Of a stretch of DNA of 64,000 nt, positions 47,901 through 57,601 are shown one piece after another (position 1 is the stretch's first letter; every line of letters starts with the position of its first letter). The notes beneath the pieces were generated by a model. The model was not told the DNA's origin. It worked only from the letters and a program-made list of their open reading frames with translations, and ran no database searches. The translations under genes were made by a program, and so were the position numbers. The DNA is from Lytechinus pictus. Lineage: Eukaryota; Echinodermata; Echinoidea; Temnopleuroida; Toxopneustidae. The stretch covers positions 21,469,001 to 21,533,000 of the forward strand of contig NC_087253.1 in assembly GCF_037042905.1 (NCBI RefSeq), read 5' to 3'.

Positions 47901-48607
47901 GTACAATCAATCGTGAAAATCAAGCGTACGATCAATCGCTAACCTTTGTGTTACGGGACCCTGATCTTGTTTCTACACGATTGGTCTATATTGTGTTAAT
48001 TAAGATTGAACATTGTCTCAGTACAATGCAACAGGGTATTTTGATAGAGGCTCGGCAGGATGGAATAAAGGTGACGTCACATTGATAGGGGTGGGGCAAG
48101 TAACGTCAATTTATCTTAATTGAATTACAGTAGTTAATAAAGTGTTACACAACCCAAAGCCCTCTTTATGAAATTCTTCATTTTTTTAATCCCCCTTTTT
48201 TCTTTCTCTTTCCCTCGTTTTTTTCTTTTAAGTCATTTTCGATCCACTACTTCATTTTTTTTTTGGGGGGGGGGGGGGCAGACACCGTCCCTGACTCTCT
48301 GAAATGACGATGACATTCACCATAACTTCTTCTTAATTTTTAGAAATGTCTCCCCGCCCTCCTTCTCCCTGACTATTTACTGTAACGACTTCATCCCATT
48401 TTATAATTTCTACAGAAAGTCGTTAATAGTGATACGGGATTTGCCTCCCGTTCGTGTGTCTACCACACCTGTAAAGAAACCTGCTTGCTGGGATTTTGTT
48501 CCTATTGCTGCGACTCGGACCTCTGTAATGGAAGTACCTCCTTGACAACCAACTTCGTTGCTATGGGTGCGGCCGCGCTGGCTGCATTCTTCCTCGTGAG
48601 ACGATAG
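44892..48607 (+). CDS. Ly6/uPAR (three-finger) GPI-anchored surface protein, 115 residues
   Basis: Three exons, 44892-44922, 45201-45325 and 48416-48607, splice in frame. The start is hydrophobic (MHCCMVSLVAVDWTLAL), a short signal peptide ending just before LQCYQC, the classic first strand of Ly6/uPAR domains. The mature part has spaced cysteines (QCYQC, GAHC, RTC, SFC, RSC, HTC, ETC, GFC, YCC) and ends with the signature CCDSDLCN. NGSTSLTT and the hydrophobic tail NFVAMGAAALAAFFLVRR follow, as expected for GPI attachment near Asn/Gly/Ser. Such proteins sit on the outer membrane face as inhibitors or receptors (CD59-like, Ly6-like). Function is not assignable. An upstream ATG at 44873 is discussed under findings. 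Confidence 0.88.
45201..45325 (+). CDS. Ly6 gene exon 2
   Basis: Acceptor TTTCTTTGCAG, donor gtaagt. Encodes VDWTLALQCYQCSGAHCQDP then YRSSDLDVRTCRNLVVYDSF and CQ, the first two fingers. Confidence 0.88.
45956..46915 (+). mobile_element. hAT-like non-autonomous element with CAGGGGCGTCGATCC ends
   Basis: Left CAGGGGCGTCGATCC, right GGATCGACGCCTCTG. Flanks ATTGCACC and ATTTGCACC look like an 8-bp duplication with one slipped T. It contains GCGAGCGCGAAGCGCGAGC motifs near 46112 and 46697 and is split by the SINE at 46216. It lies in Ly6 intron 2. Confidence 0.7.
46216..46500 (+). repeat. Full-length tRNA-derived SINE
   Basis: tRNA-like head with A-box TGGCCCAGTGGA and B-box GGTTCAAATCC (46282-46292), then TAATTTCCTTCAGCAAGAAA, CAACCCAGGTGAGGTAAATG and a CAATATAAATACCCTATATT tail with (ATT)n. 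This is the best copy of the family seen at 1498, 27560, 27966 and 34547. Confidence 0.88.
46920..47235 (+). repeat. 3' fragment of the 10954-type element
   Basis: ATTGGGGGGACACAATATCA and TCCCCCCTACTATTTTTGGT match the right end of 10954-13154, as does the terminal GATTTCCGCCCTTGG. The left end is absent. Confidence 0.65.
47832..47961 (+). repeat. 130-bp MITE with GGGCCCGTAACACAAA ends
   Basis: Left GGGCCCGTAACACAAAATTT, right TTTGTGTTACGGGACCC. The inner arms CTACGATTGATTG and CAATCAATCG fold back. Confidence 0.85.
48416..48607 (+). CDS. Ly6 gene exon 3
   Basis: Acceptor TTTCTACAG, then KVVNSDTGFASRSCVYHTCK through CCDSDLCN and the GPI tail to TAG at 48605. AATAAA signals at 48669 and 48674 follow within 70 bases. 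Confidence 0.92.
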   Translation, partial: KVVNSDTGFASRSCVYHTCKETCLLGFCSYCCDSDLCNGSTSLTTNFVAMGAAALAAFFLVRR

Positions 48608-48668
48608 GTTACAACCCCCCACGTGACCAGAGTTATAATAGATACGCGCACGAGATTAGCTATATGAT

Positions 48669-48679
48669 AATAAAATAAA
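48669..48679 (+). terminator. Polyadenylation signals of the Ly6 gene
   Basis: Two overlapping AATAAA hexamers 62-72 bases after the stop codon. Confidence 0.7.
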
Positions 48680-49395
48680 CCCGATAATGGCATTCGGAAG
48701 GGAGGGGGGGGGGAGCTTATGTACCTGAAAAAATAACAAATTTCATGCGAGCGCATCATCACTCATTACAAACGGATATGGAGAAACCAAAGTGGAAGAT
48801 CCTTACCTCCGGATAATAAACGGACTAAATTGAAAAATTACATATAAACTTTGAAAGCAGAATATGCAATAGCATGAATAGTGAAATATATTCATAAACT
48901 AACTATTCAAAATCATGAAATGTACGAAAACCTTCCGACTAAAAATTAATTCACATATAAAATTTTAGGAACAGAAACTGGAAGACATGATCGCCGTCCC
49001 GAAAAAAAATATCTCCACATCTGGCCTAAGAACATGTGGCATATAAAATGACGACGAATTTCACATGATAATGCATTGCAATATATAGGCCAATATATTT
49101 TTTATGTATAATACATATCCGAAGGGAGGGGGGGGGGGGGATCAATAGCAGGAATATTTTAAACCTTTTTTGTTGATGTATTAATGTATTTTTTTAATGT
49201 GTCTTTTGAAAATGGATGTTATAAATTAAACAAGCCAATAAATTGAATTCAATTCAATACAATTTTGATATTTAGAAATTAAGACAAATATACATATATT
49301 ATATATTGTATCCGTAGTTTCATATGCTTATATCGACTGTATTATTCTTTTCATGTATATTCATTGAGGCTGCGTCAGTTTCAACTGAGTAAGGC
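48680..49395. other. Intergenic, no feature recognised
   Basis: AT-rich with G-runs at 48700 and 49120. No coding frame or clear repeat boundary. Confidence 0.5.
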
Positions 49396-49604
49396 CAGGG
49401 GCGGTAAGATTTCCCAAGGGGGGGGGGGGGCACATTTTTCCAAGGAAAAATTTGACAAGCAAAAAAAAAGGAAACAGAAAAAAGGTCTTTACTTTCAAAA
49501 GGGGGCACACTTCTGTTTCAACGGCATTTCATTACAAATTTTAATTTTGCTTCTCAAGGGGGGGGGGGCACGGACTGGCTGTGCCCCCCTCCTGGATCCG
49601 CCAT
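49396..49604 (+). repeat. Short CAGGGGCGG element
   Basis: CAGGGGCGGTAAGATTTCCC at the left, CTCCTGGATCCGCCATTGAT at the right. Long G-runs next to GCAC lie inside each end, with AGGAAACAGAAAAAAGG in the core. Related to CAGGGGCGGATCC at 10993. Confidence 0.55.
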
Positions 49605-50023
49605 TGATTATGGCATAATTTACTCACACTAATACTTACAGCCTGCGCTTTATTATGCTTACTATTATGCTTTTTGACCTGCTCGTTTCCATGGCCACCA
49701 TAATCATAAATGCATCTTTTATTCAATATTTTGTCATTATATTAAGTTTCGTATCCCTTAAGAAGACGCAAGGTTGCGTCGAAAATTCGGCATATACGTT
49801 GGAATAAACTTTTTGTTTGAACTTAAAAGGGTCTATACTCTTTGTCTCTTTTGTCTCTTCATCTATTATAATAATCCAACACGCAAAATTATCATTGTGT
49901 ATCGTGCAATGTTTATGCCTTGTACCATTTGTTACAATTTTTGTGTAGATTGTAATGATTGATATGTTCGTTTTTGTTTGCCAAACTGTATAAGTTGAAT
50001 AAATTACAAACTGCAATCTAATG

Positions 50024-50244
50024 CACTGTTAAAAATAATTTAATCAACGCTGTGAATGAGAATCGCACAGTAGTTGTTTAAATATTTTAGACGAGTGTTT
50101 AAAATCTTAAACAACAACGTTTAAATTCAAATATTTGATTTAAGCATGGTTGTATTAAGATTTTAAAACTCTTGTTTAAACTGTTTAAACAGCTACTGTG
50201 AGAATCACATAGTATACAGCGTTGATTAAATCATTTTAACAGTG
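50024..50244 (+). repeat. 221-bp palindromic MITE with CACTGTTAAAA ends
   Basis: Left CACTGTTAAAAATAATTTAA then TCAACGCTGTG; right CAGCGTTGATTAAATCATTT then TAACAGTG. Inner arms ACAGTAGTTGTTTAAA and TTTAAACAGCTACTGT extend the fold-back. Confidence 0.88.
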
Positions 50245-51139
50245 TGGGCGTGAGTATGGATCATGTTGATTTGTGGATCGTGTCATGGTCAAAATCTGAG
50301 TTAGCTGTAGGTCAGTTGTAAAGGAACGCTCTGAAACTGTATTCAGTCAACTAATCATGACAGTCACTGAGGCACATACCCATACAGAGCATATATTAAC
50401 AAATAAATAGTAACTTCGATCGAGAAGCCAAATCCCTTATTTACAAAGGCCTGTCACCCCCTTCCAAAATAATCCTGCCAAAAACAAGACCCTTTTCCAA
50501 CTTAGGGGTAGGCCTATCTCGTGGGCGTATCAGGAACCTGTTTAAGAAACGGTCCTTTGCATTATCTCAAAATATTGATTGACTCGCTATAGAACCATAT
50601 AAGGACATCAGCTTAACTGTTGTTTCTGCATGGAATCTACATAGCTTACCACTATCTTGATGCTGGTTTCTGAGTAAGTGTAAAATACTACGTTTTATCA
50701 TATTTTTGCTCCATCGATCATGTGCGTTTTAGATAAAACTTTATATTTGAGATCTAGACTTAACGCCAGAATAGCCGGGGAAGGGGGGGGGGGGCGGCAC
50801 TTAATAAGGCGGTGCCCCAACGGCGCAAGCTCGTTCAAAAGCACGTTATGTTATTTTAGATGTAAGTGTTCAAGCTCTGACTGGGCGTTTAATTGCACCG
50901 TCCAATTGATTAAATGATTTTATCCTTTTTAGATTAAATTTGTATAGTTACTTTGTACTTTTTAAGCTTTCGGCTTGAGACGAGTTCATATGAATGCATC
51001 GGAGTTAAAAGCTACATGTGCGTCTGAAAAAATAAAAAAATATATATACTACATGCAGGCATCTATATCTCAGAATGGCAAATTAACACAAATTACAGAC
51101 TGAGAATAATATAAAATTATACCATGGACCTGAGAAGGT
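50245..51139. other. Intergenic, no feature recognised
   Basis: No supported gene. Small open frames only. A G10 run lies near 50785. Confidence 0.5.
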
Positions 51140-51147
51140 CCATGATC

Positions 51148-51670
51148 CCCGGGGGGGGGGGCACTAGCTCGACCAAAAAAGTGGTGGGGGTGTGCCGCGG
51201 GCGAGACAAAAAACGGGGGCCTTGGAGCGGGCTTATTTTGTGGTTAGGAGGGTCCTCGGAACGGGCTTCGGAACTACAAATGTTTGTGAAAACGGGGGTC
51301 CTTGGAACGGGTCGCCTGCGTGCGAGTGCGTATGCATCCCTATGGAACGTGCATACAGCTGGGCTGCGGCACGACTGCCGGGCGCGCTAGCGCAGAGGCG
51401 ATGGTCAGACAGCGAGCTGCGGCCGCTTTTCACCAAAATTGCGACCGGAACGGGGTAACGGAAAATATGCGAAGCCCTGAAGCGGATTTTTTTCTTCTTT
51501 TTTTCTCGAGAAGAAGAAAATGCTATGCTTTGGAGCGGCTTTCTTTGTTCTTTTTCTCAATAAGACAAAAATGCTATGCCTCGGAACGGAAATTTGAGTG
51601 TAAAAATGGGGGTCCCCTCCGCGGCACATACCCACTATGCATACTGAGTGCCCCCCCCCCCCCCCCCGGG
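51148..51670 (+). mobile_element. GC-rich TIR element with 8-bp CCATGATC target duplication
   Basis: Starts CCCGGGGGGGGGGGCAC and ends GTGCCCCCC...CCCGGG, flanked by identical CCATGATC (51140-51147, 51671-51678). Inner arms GGGGGTGTGCCGCGG and CCGCGGCACATACCC are inverted. The many overlapping open frames reflect GC content, not genes. Confidence 0.85.
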
Positions 51671-52594
51671 CCATGATCAGACAAACGAAACACAAATTAT
51701 CCGATAAAACGTCACTGGTATGGATGTCTTCATCATCCCAATTATTATGTTGTGTTTTATAACATGAAGTTATATTCACTTATATTTCGTCCTCCGAGAA
51801 TAAACAAAATCTGGATTTACTACTGATTGATAAATTTTAATCATTGCTGCATCTTATTATGTGTATGGTTTTGACTTTGATTATAGCGCCATCTACAATC
51901 GTTTTCTGGACAATTGTCGTCTGGTATTTCATACCCAATCGATATCGAGATATATCGAGCGAGCCGATGGATTGCTGATCAATGACTCAAGTTCACTCAA
52001 CCCACGCCTCTACATCAATACGACGTTTTTGAGGAAATTTGCTGAAGGAAAGGGAAGAATATGGGTCATTTTAAACGTAAGTTTTACCATAGAAATTTAT
52101 TAGATGAGTACGGTACGTAGCTTGGACTGGTGGAGCACTAGCACTGAACATGCTGAAGTAAATCTAGATCTACAGTCCCACAGCCTCACAAAGACGTGGG
52201 CAATTGCAATGCCCAAGGTAACCCAGGACTGCCGGCTAGCGACTACCTCGATCGGGCGAAGTTCGTGCAGGCTCCACTCCACTTCACTACCTCTACACTA
52301 CGACTACGTTCCACCTACCCAAACTTCGGGACGGTGAACTCGATCGGATATTCCGAGTGACAAAGGTGGGATGGAAATGTTATTTATTGTAAAAATTATA
52401 GAAAAAAAACATAACGAGAAAGTAAAATAGCTTTTAATTTCTTAATCTTACTCTTCAGACTTCACCCGTATTTCACTCTGTGTCCATCCTCCGGTTATCC
52501 TCAAAATTGGTGATTTTGGGCCAGTATCTTTTTCCTCACACGTATTATTCACGGCCGATTTCAAAACGTCGCATGCGATCGGTTTGTCCTGCGA

Positions 52595-53026
52595 TTGACC
52601 GGTAAGGCGGTATGTTTCCATTTTCATTATACACTGAAACATATGGTCAATTAATTGACCGGCATATTTCCAATTTATTTTACCCTGAAACATTGTCATT
52701 TCACCAGCAAGTTTTCATTTTCCTTATACACTGAGTGAAACATGGTCAACTGACCGGCATGTTTCCATTTTCATTATATGCTGAAACATATATATAGTCA
52801 ATTGACCGGCATGTGTCCATTTTTATAATACACTGTCCATCATTGACCGGCATGCATGTTTCCATTTTCATTACAGTGGACATTGTATAATGTAATGAAA
52901 CACAAGTGAAAACTCTCTTTAATTGATATGTTATGGGAGAATAGACTTAGGAAAAAATAAAAGACCTTTTCTAAAACAAACAAATCAAATAATTGGAATG
53001 TAGCAATTATCATTATAATTTTAATT
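52595..53026 (+). repeat. Palindromic minisatellite element, copy 2
   Basis: GACCGGCATGTTTCCATTTT-type units (five or six, more diverged than copy 1), then the shared tail AAAAGACCTTTTCTAAAACA ... AATTGGAATGTAGCAATTAT. Matches 7855-8375. Confidence 0.8.
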
Positions 53027-53040
53027 GCCTCGATGTCAGC

Positions 53041-53063
53041 ATGAAGCTATTACGAGAAGGAGA
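53041..53063 (+). repeat. Inverted-repeat arm (partner at 55352-55374)
   Basis: ATGAAGCTATTACGAGAAGG plus AGA occurs here, and its exact reverse complement lies at 55352-55374. Flanking similarity is weak. Confidence 0.7.
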
Positions 53064-54234
53064 ACCATCTTCCAATTTCTCTCTTAATCCTTTGTTATCG
53101 CTTCCTTCGGGCGAAGGAACGATATCTAACATCAATCGGCGAGCCGCCAGGCGAAAGTTAGAGCCCGCTTACATAACGCGATAAGCCCCCTCGTAAAATC
53201 TGAGGTCAGAGATTTTTTGAAGGACCATGCGAGGCACCGCCGTAAACGACGTTCTCCCACATAACTTCTCTCCGAGCTCAGTTTTTGTTCAAAATTGAAA
53301 CACGACTTGCAGTTCTTCTGACATCCATATCTCGTCGTACGGATTCCAGATGTACGTCTTTTATGTATGGTTGAACTTCTGAGATGATCCCCTTTGCATA
53401 CATACCAAATACGTCACAATCTGATTTGACTCAACAAATTACAAACGGAAGAAGTTGGAGATTGGTCATTTTAGGTATGTCTGTCTTTCTCCCTTATTTA
53501 AATCTTCATCTACCCGTTCCTGTTTTATAAATTATAATAAGGTGAAAGGGTAGACTTTGAGCTCAATTTTAATGCAAAAATCATTTGTGAGGGTACGATG
53601 GCCTTGATAATATAACGACGAATCTGCGGGGCATTTCTCTGGCGATTGTCGCATCGTGAAGTACCCTCCGGTGCCCAACGTACTCCTATTTGTGTAAGTT
53701 GAAAGTGAGTGTAATGAATGACGGGAGCTCCGAGCTCAGCTCGGGTCTCTGGATCATTTTTGGAAAATAGCAGGGGCCGCGGAGCGAATAAATTTAATTT
53801 ACAAACAGTAAAAAGGAGAACTAATTACAAAAAAAAATTAGTCTACATAATAAAGAACTTAAAAATAACATGTTTGGGACCACGAAGAAGTATACCCAGT
53901 TCTGTGTCAGGACAATTCATTTTAAGTTACAAAGTCATTTGGAAAAATTTACAAGCGAAGTTTTACAATTTTTAGTACAAAAAAATAATTATTATTTTAA
54001 AAATATCATAGAGAACAAAATAAAAGATAATTACAACTATTGAATTTTATATTTTTAGTTTAATCTAAAAAAAAAAAAAAGGAAGCTTCCAAAATATAAA
54101 GTGTCCGGACACCCGAACCCCCCCCCCCCTCATTTCTAAAACATTCTATTTCTATTCTAAAAAAATATATTTAGAAACACCAAATATCATTATGGTTTTT
54201 GTCAGATTATGGGATTTTTTTGTTTGTTTTAAGA
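53064..54234. other. Intergenic stretch
   Basis: No supported gene. 53200-53474 is locally less AT-rich and ends at a good donor (TTTTAG|gtatgt), so it could be a non-coding exon, but nothing confirms it. Confidence 0.3.
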
Positions 54235-54962
54235 TTGTACTTTTTTCTTTCATATCCTTTTTTATTCATCATTCTATCCTTCCTCTTGCCCCCCCTTTTT
54301 TTTTTATTCCATCTATCTTTATTCCCTATCTTTCTTTCCTGATCTTCTCTCTCTGTTCATTTTTCTTTCTTCTTTGTCTTACTCTCCTTCCTTTTTTAAA
54401 TTTCCTTTTTTACCTTCATTTTTTTCTTTCCTTAAACTTTTCTTTGCTTCCTTCTCCCTTTTCTTTTCGTTCTTTCTCTCCTTCCATTATTTTCTCTTTT
54501 TTATTCTCTCCTCCCTTTATTTTTTCCTCCCTCTTTCATCCTTTCTTTCTTTCATTCTTTATTTTATTATTTTCTTCTACTTTGTATCCTTTTTTCTTTC
54601 TTTCCCTCCCTCCCTTCCTGTTTTTCTTCTTTTTTATTTCTTTCTTTCAAAGAATGAAGGAAACATTTTTATTTTATTCGTTCTTTCTATCCTCCTCCTT
54701 TTTTCTTGCTTCTTTTTTTAATTTTCTCTCCCTTGTGTTTTCTTTCACACATCTTCCCTTCCTTCTTTTCTTTTTCTTTACTTAATTCATTTCAAAGAAT
54801 GACGGAAACGTTTTTTTTATAAATTCTATCTTTCATCATTTTATTCTAACATTCCTTTTTTCCCTTCATTTTTTCTTTCTTTCCGTTCTCAAGTCAACTC
54901 TTTTCTTTCGCCTTTTCATTCCCTCCTTCATTCTTTCGTTCACCCCCCCTTCCAATTCTGTA
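54235..54962 (+). repeat. Polypyrimidine tract of about 0.73 kb
   Basis: Almost unbroken C/T on the plus strand in CTTT, CCTT and TTTTC units, interrupted twice by CAAAGAATGARGGAAA. Could adopt triplex (H-DNA) structure. The 197-residue Phe/Leu/Ser open frame is an artefact. Confidence 0.92.
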
Positions 54963-55179
54963 CATTTTTTCCCAAGTCGAACACCGTGTAGCCTCCTTTG
55001 TTGATCTTTTTTTAAAGACCTGGTCCGGTCGATCCGCTCATGCAGCGTACTTTGTTGATTGTCCCGTATTTCTATTTGTGAAATCTGGTCACCCTGTATT
55101 CAGCTGGTTCCAAAACCAGATTTTCGTCTTCGAAATCGTGAGCCACCATGTTTGCATAAAATTCGTGAAGCCGATGTGA

Positions 55180-55330
55180 AATGCATTATGGGTGAAAACG
55201 CTACTGCGCAAGCGCAAACCCGAGCTGTCGACCGCGTCAATCAACTTTCCTTATCTGATTTACGAGCGGCCTGTGTAATGCGCCGTGAGGGACCCTGCTG
55301 AGAGGGGATTAGCGGTGCCGCGCATGGGGC
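55180..55330 (+). promoter_or_regulatory. Possible promoter with an NRF-1-type site
   Basis: TGCGCAAGCGCA at 55205-55216 fits the NRF-1 palindrome (YGCGCAYGCGCR) with one mismatch, in a GC-enriched patch 2.3 kb before the first recognised zinc-finger exon. The link to that gene is inference. Confidence 0.35.
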
Positions 55331-55510
55331 AAAGCGTTTGAGAGAGTCAGATCTCCTTCTCGTAATAGCTTCATGATGTCAGGATTCTCAATAATTTGGG
55401 CTAATTGTGGAAAGTGAAATTGCAAGAAAACTGTCATTTTTCAATCTCTATTTTTGATTTAGGAAAAATCAAAGAATTAAATTTACATAACTTTAGAGCC
55501 AAGTTATATG

Positions 55511-55997
55511 TAACCCAGGACTCGTCTGTGTTTAGGCAGACATGGGTACTCTCCAAAATGGGGTAGAATGGGGTCGCAATGGCACTCCAAATAAAAGGGG
55601 AAAAATTAAATTATGCATTTACCTCGATTATATAGATGAAGGTCTATCGTGACACAGAATCCTGACATCGAGGCACAAACTGGACCCTCAAAAAAGAGGA
55701 AAAGTTTACCTCTATGACTATGTCACGTTCAATCTCGGTATCGATCGGCCATTTTGTTTTCAGTTTTGACAGAAAAAGAATGAATGAGACAGAACTTTTT
55801 CTTTTTTGAGGGTCCAGTTTGTGCCTCGATGTCAGGATTCTGTGTCACGATAGACCTTCACCATGTAATCGATTGAGGTATTAAAAAGTGCATAATTTAT
55901 TTTTTCCCCTTTTATTTGGGGTGCTATTGCGACCCCATTCTACCCCATTTTGGAGAGTACCCTCTGCCTAATATTACACAGACGAGTCCCTGGGTTA
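55511..55997 (+). mobile_element. 487-bp fold-back element with 9-bp AGTTATATG target duplication
   Basis: Two arms of about 190 bases (TAACCCAGGACTCGTCTGTG ... and its complement at the right) flank a unique centre of about 100 bases. Identical AGTTATATG lies at 55502-55510 and 55998-56006. Long terminal repeats with a 9-bp duplication suggest a Mutator-like non-autonomous element. Confidence 0.88.
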
Positions 55998-56905
55998 AGT
56001 TATATGATGAATTATAGCTTTAAATCATGTATGGAAACTGACAGTTACAAAGACAGTAAGTGTGCTGTGTAAAAAATCAAGCATTTGTCCCCAAGAACAA
56101 GAGAAAATAAGCCAAACATTGCCAACCTTATTTCATCACACAGAGAGTAGTAACAGAAAGGGCTGGTATCATTGAGAAAAATGTCGATATCATGCTAAAA
56201 ATATCTTACGGATATCGATAACTATCGACACACAGAAGAACATATTGTCTGGTTGCCATGGTAACCATATTTTTGTGGAAAATTTTGTGAAACCTGTAAC
56301 TTCTGCTTTTTTTCCAGTTTGTCATAACAGTTGGAACACAGAGGCAATATTAGAAGGTGAAGCGAAGATGCCTATCATTTTTGGTGGGGGTCTTAGGGTT
56401 AGGTTTACAAAATATATCCAGATTACTGTATAATTGTATTCCCCAACAGGTGATACTGGACAATACTACTGCAGAGTCATGCTGCTACGTCATATTATTG
56501 TCATCAAATTTGGTACCCACAGGCAAAATGTGGGCGGGGTCATTGTCGCCATGACAATTGTATTTATTTGTAAAATTTCTGTTTGAGCTCTATATATCGC
56601 GATGACAAATGACGCGGTGGGTTCGGGGGATACATGTGCATGGCCGCGCGACCCGCCGAGCATCTCTAGTTTCTAATGGGGTCCTATTGTTAGTATAAAA
56701 CATTAATATATTGTTCAACAAAAAGTATAAACTATGACAAGTACTGGAATATGGTAAAAAAATACATGTCCATTAGTCAAATGATTTGCAAACACCTGAA
56801 GCAAACAATAATCTAGGCCTACCTTATATATGAAACAAGATTATATTTTAACATACCCTACATTATCTACAATACTAGAAACCAACTGTACAAAATGTGT
56901 GTTTT

Positions 56906-57100
56906 TTACTGGTAATACTGTTCTCGAGTAGATTCCAGTTTTAGGTGCTTCTTTAATGCACTCTTAAAGTGAGGAAAATTTTTAACAGCATTTACTTGAT
57001 TAGGAAGAGCATTCCAAAATTGGATGCCATTAAAATAAAAAGTGTTCCCTATATGCCCTTCACGTTTTGGTAATGCAAAATTAAATCATGGAGATTTCCT
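56906..57100 (-). pseudogene. LINE reverse-transcriptase protein tail fragment
   Basis: On the minus strand, FALPKREGHIGNTFYFNGIQ then FWNALPNQVNAVKNFPHFKS and ALKKHLKLES, ending at TAA 56908-56906. The FWNALP...FKxxLKKHL pattern is the usual end of non-LTR retrotransposon ORF2 proteins. The upstream frame is broken, so it is dead. Confidence 0.65.
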
Positions 57101-57498
57101 TGGTCAGATTAGAGATATCCTTGGTCAGATTCTGAATGATCAAAAGGGTTTGATTCTTGACAGTGCAGATCTACCAGCACTGTCCAGCAGTGTTGCATGC
57201 AAACTTGGAATGGGCTGAAAAGCTCCACTGTTGCATAATAGATTGTGTATAACGGTTGAAGTAAGACCAATTGATATTTTATACAAGTTAGAACATGAAG
57301 TGAGCTTCCCATTTCCGCATATTAGCTGAGAATAATATTCAATTTTGGAATTAATTCAGGCGTACGTCAGTGGGAAATTTAGGGGGATGAGCAGTAGATA
57401 TTATTTTTACAACAAGTCTTTTTTTAATGAAAACAGCACCAAGGTGAGGAGTCTGGTATTATATTGATGTATTCAATATCATGCCTTTTCTTGAACAG

Positions 57499-57601
57499 AT
57501 CACAAATGAAGTCAGCATGATGAGGATCAAACAAGAAGTTATAGAGGAGGAGGAGGGATTCTCTCCAGGAGAACCCATGGAGTTTAAGTCTAGCTCTGGA
57601 G
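57499..57601 (+). CDS. Zinc-finger gene exon with IKQE motif
   Basis: Acceptor TTTTCTTGAACAG, donor gtatgt. Encodes ITNEVSMMRIKQEVIEEEEG and FSPGEPMEFKSSSG. The frame is fixed by joining to 58060. Two adjacent ATGs at 57517 and 57520 could start the protein. Confidence 0.7.

Noticed and set aside
51124..51676. Overlapping frames of 88-124 residues
   Set aside because: They lie wholly within a GC-rich TIR element with few stop codons by composition. None is conserved in type.
54192..54785. 197-residue Phe/Leu/Ser frame resembling a membrane protein
   Set aside because: It is the polypyrimidine tract read as TTT, CTT and TCC codons, overlapping a second such frame.
57109..57312. 67-residue minus-strand frame as part of the LINE reverse transcriptase
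   Set aside because: No RT motif could be read in any frame here, so only the 56906-57100 tail is claimed.
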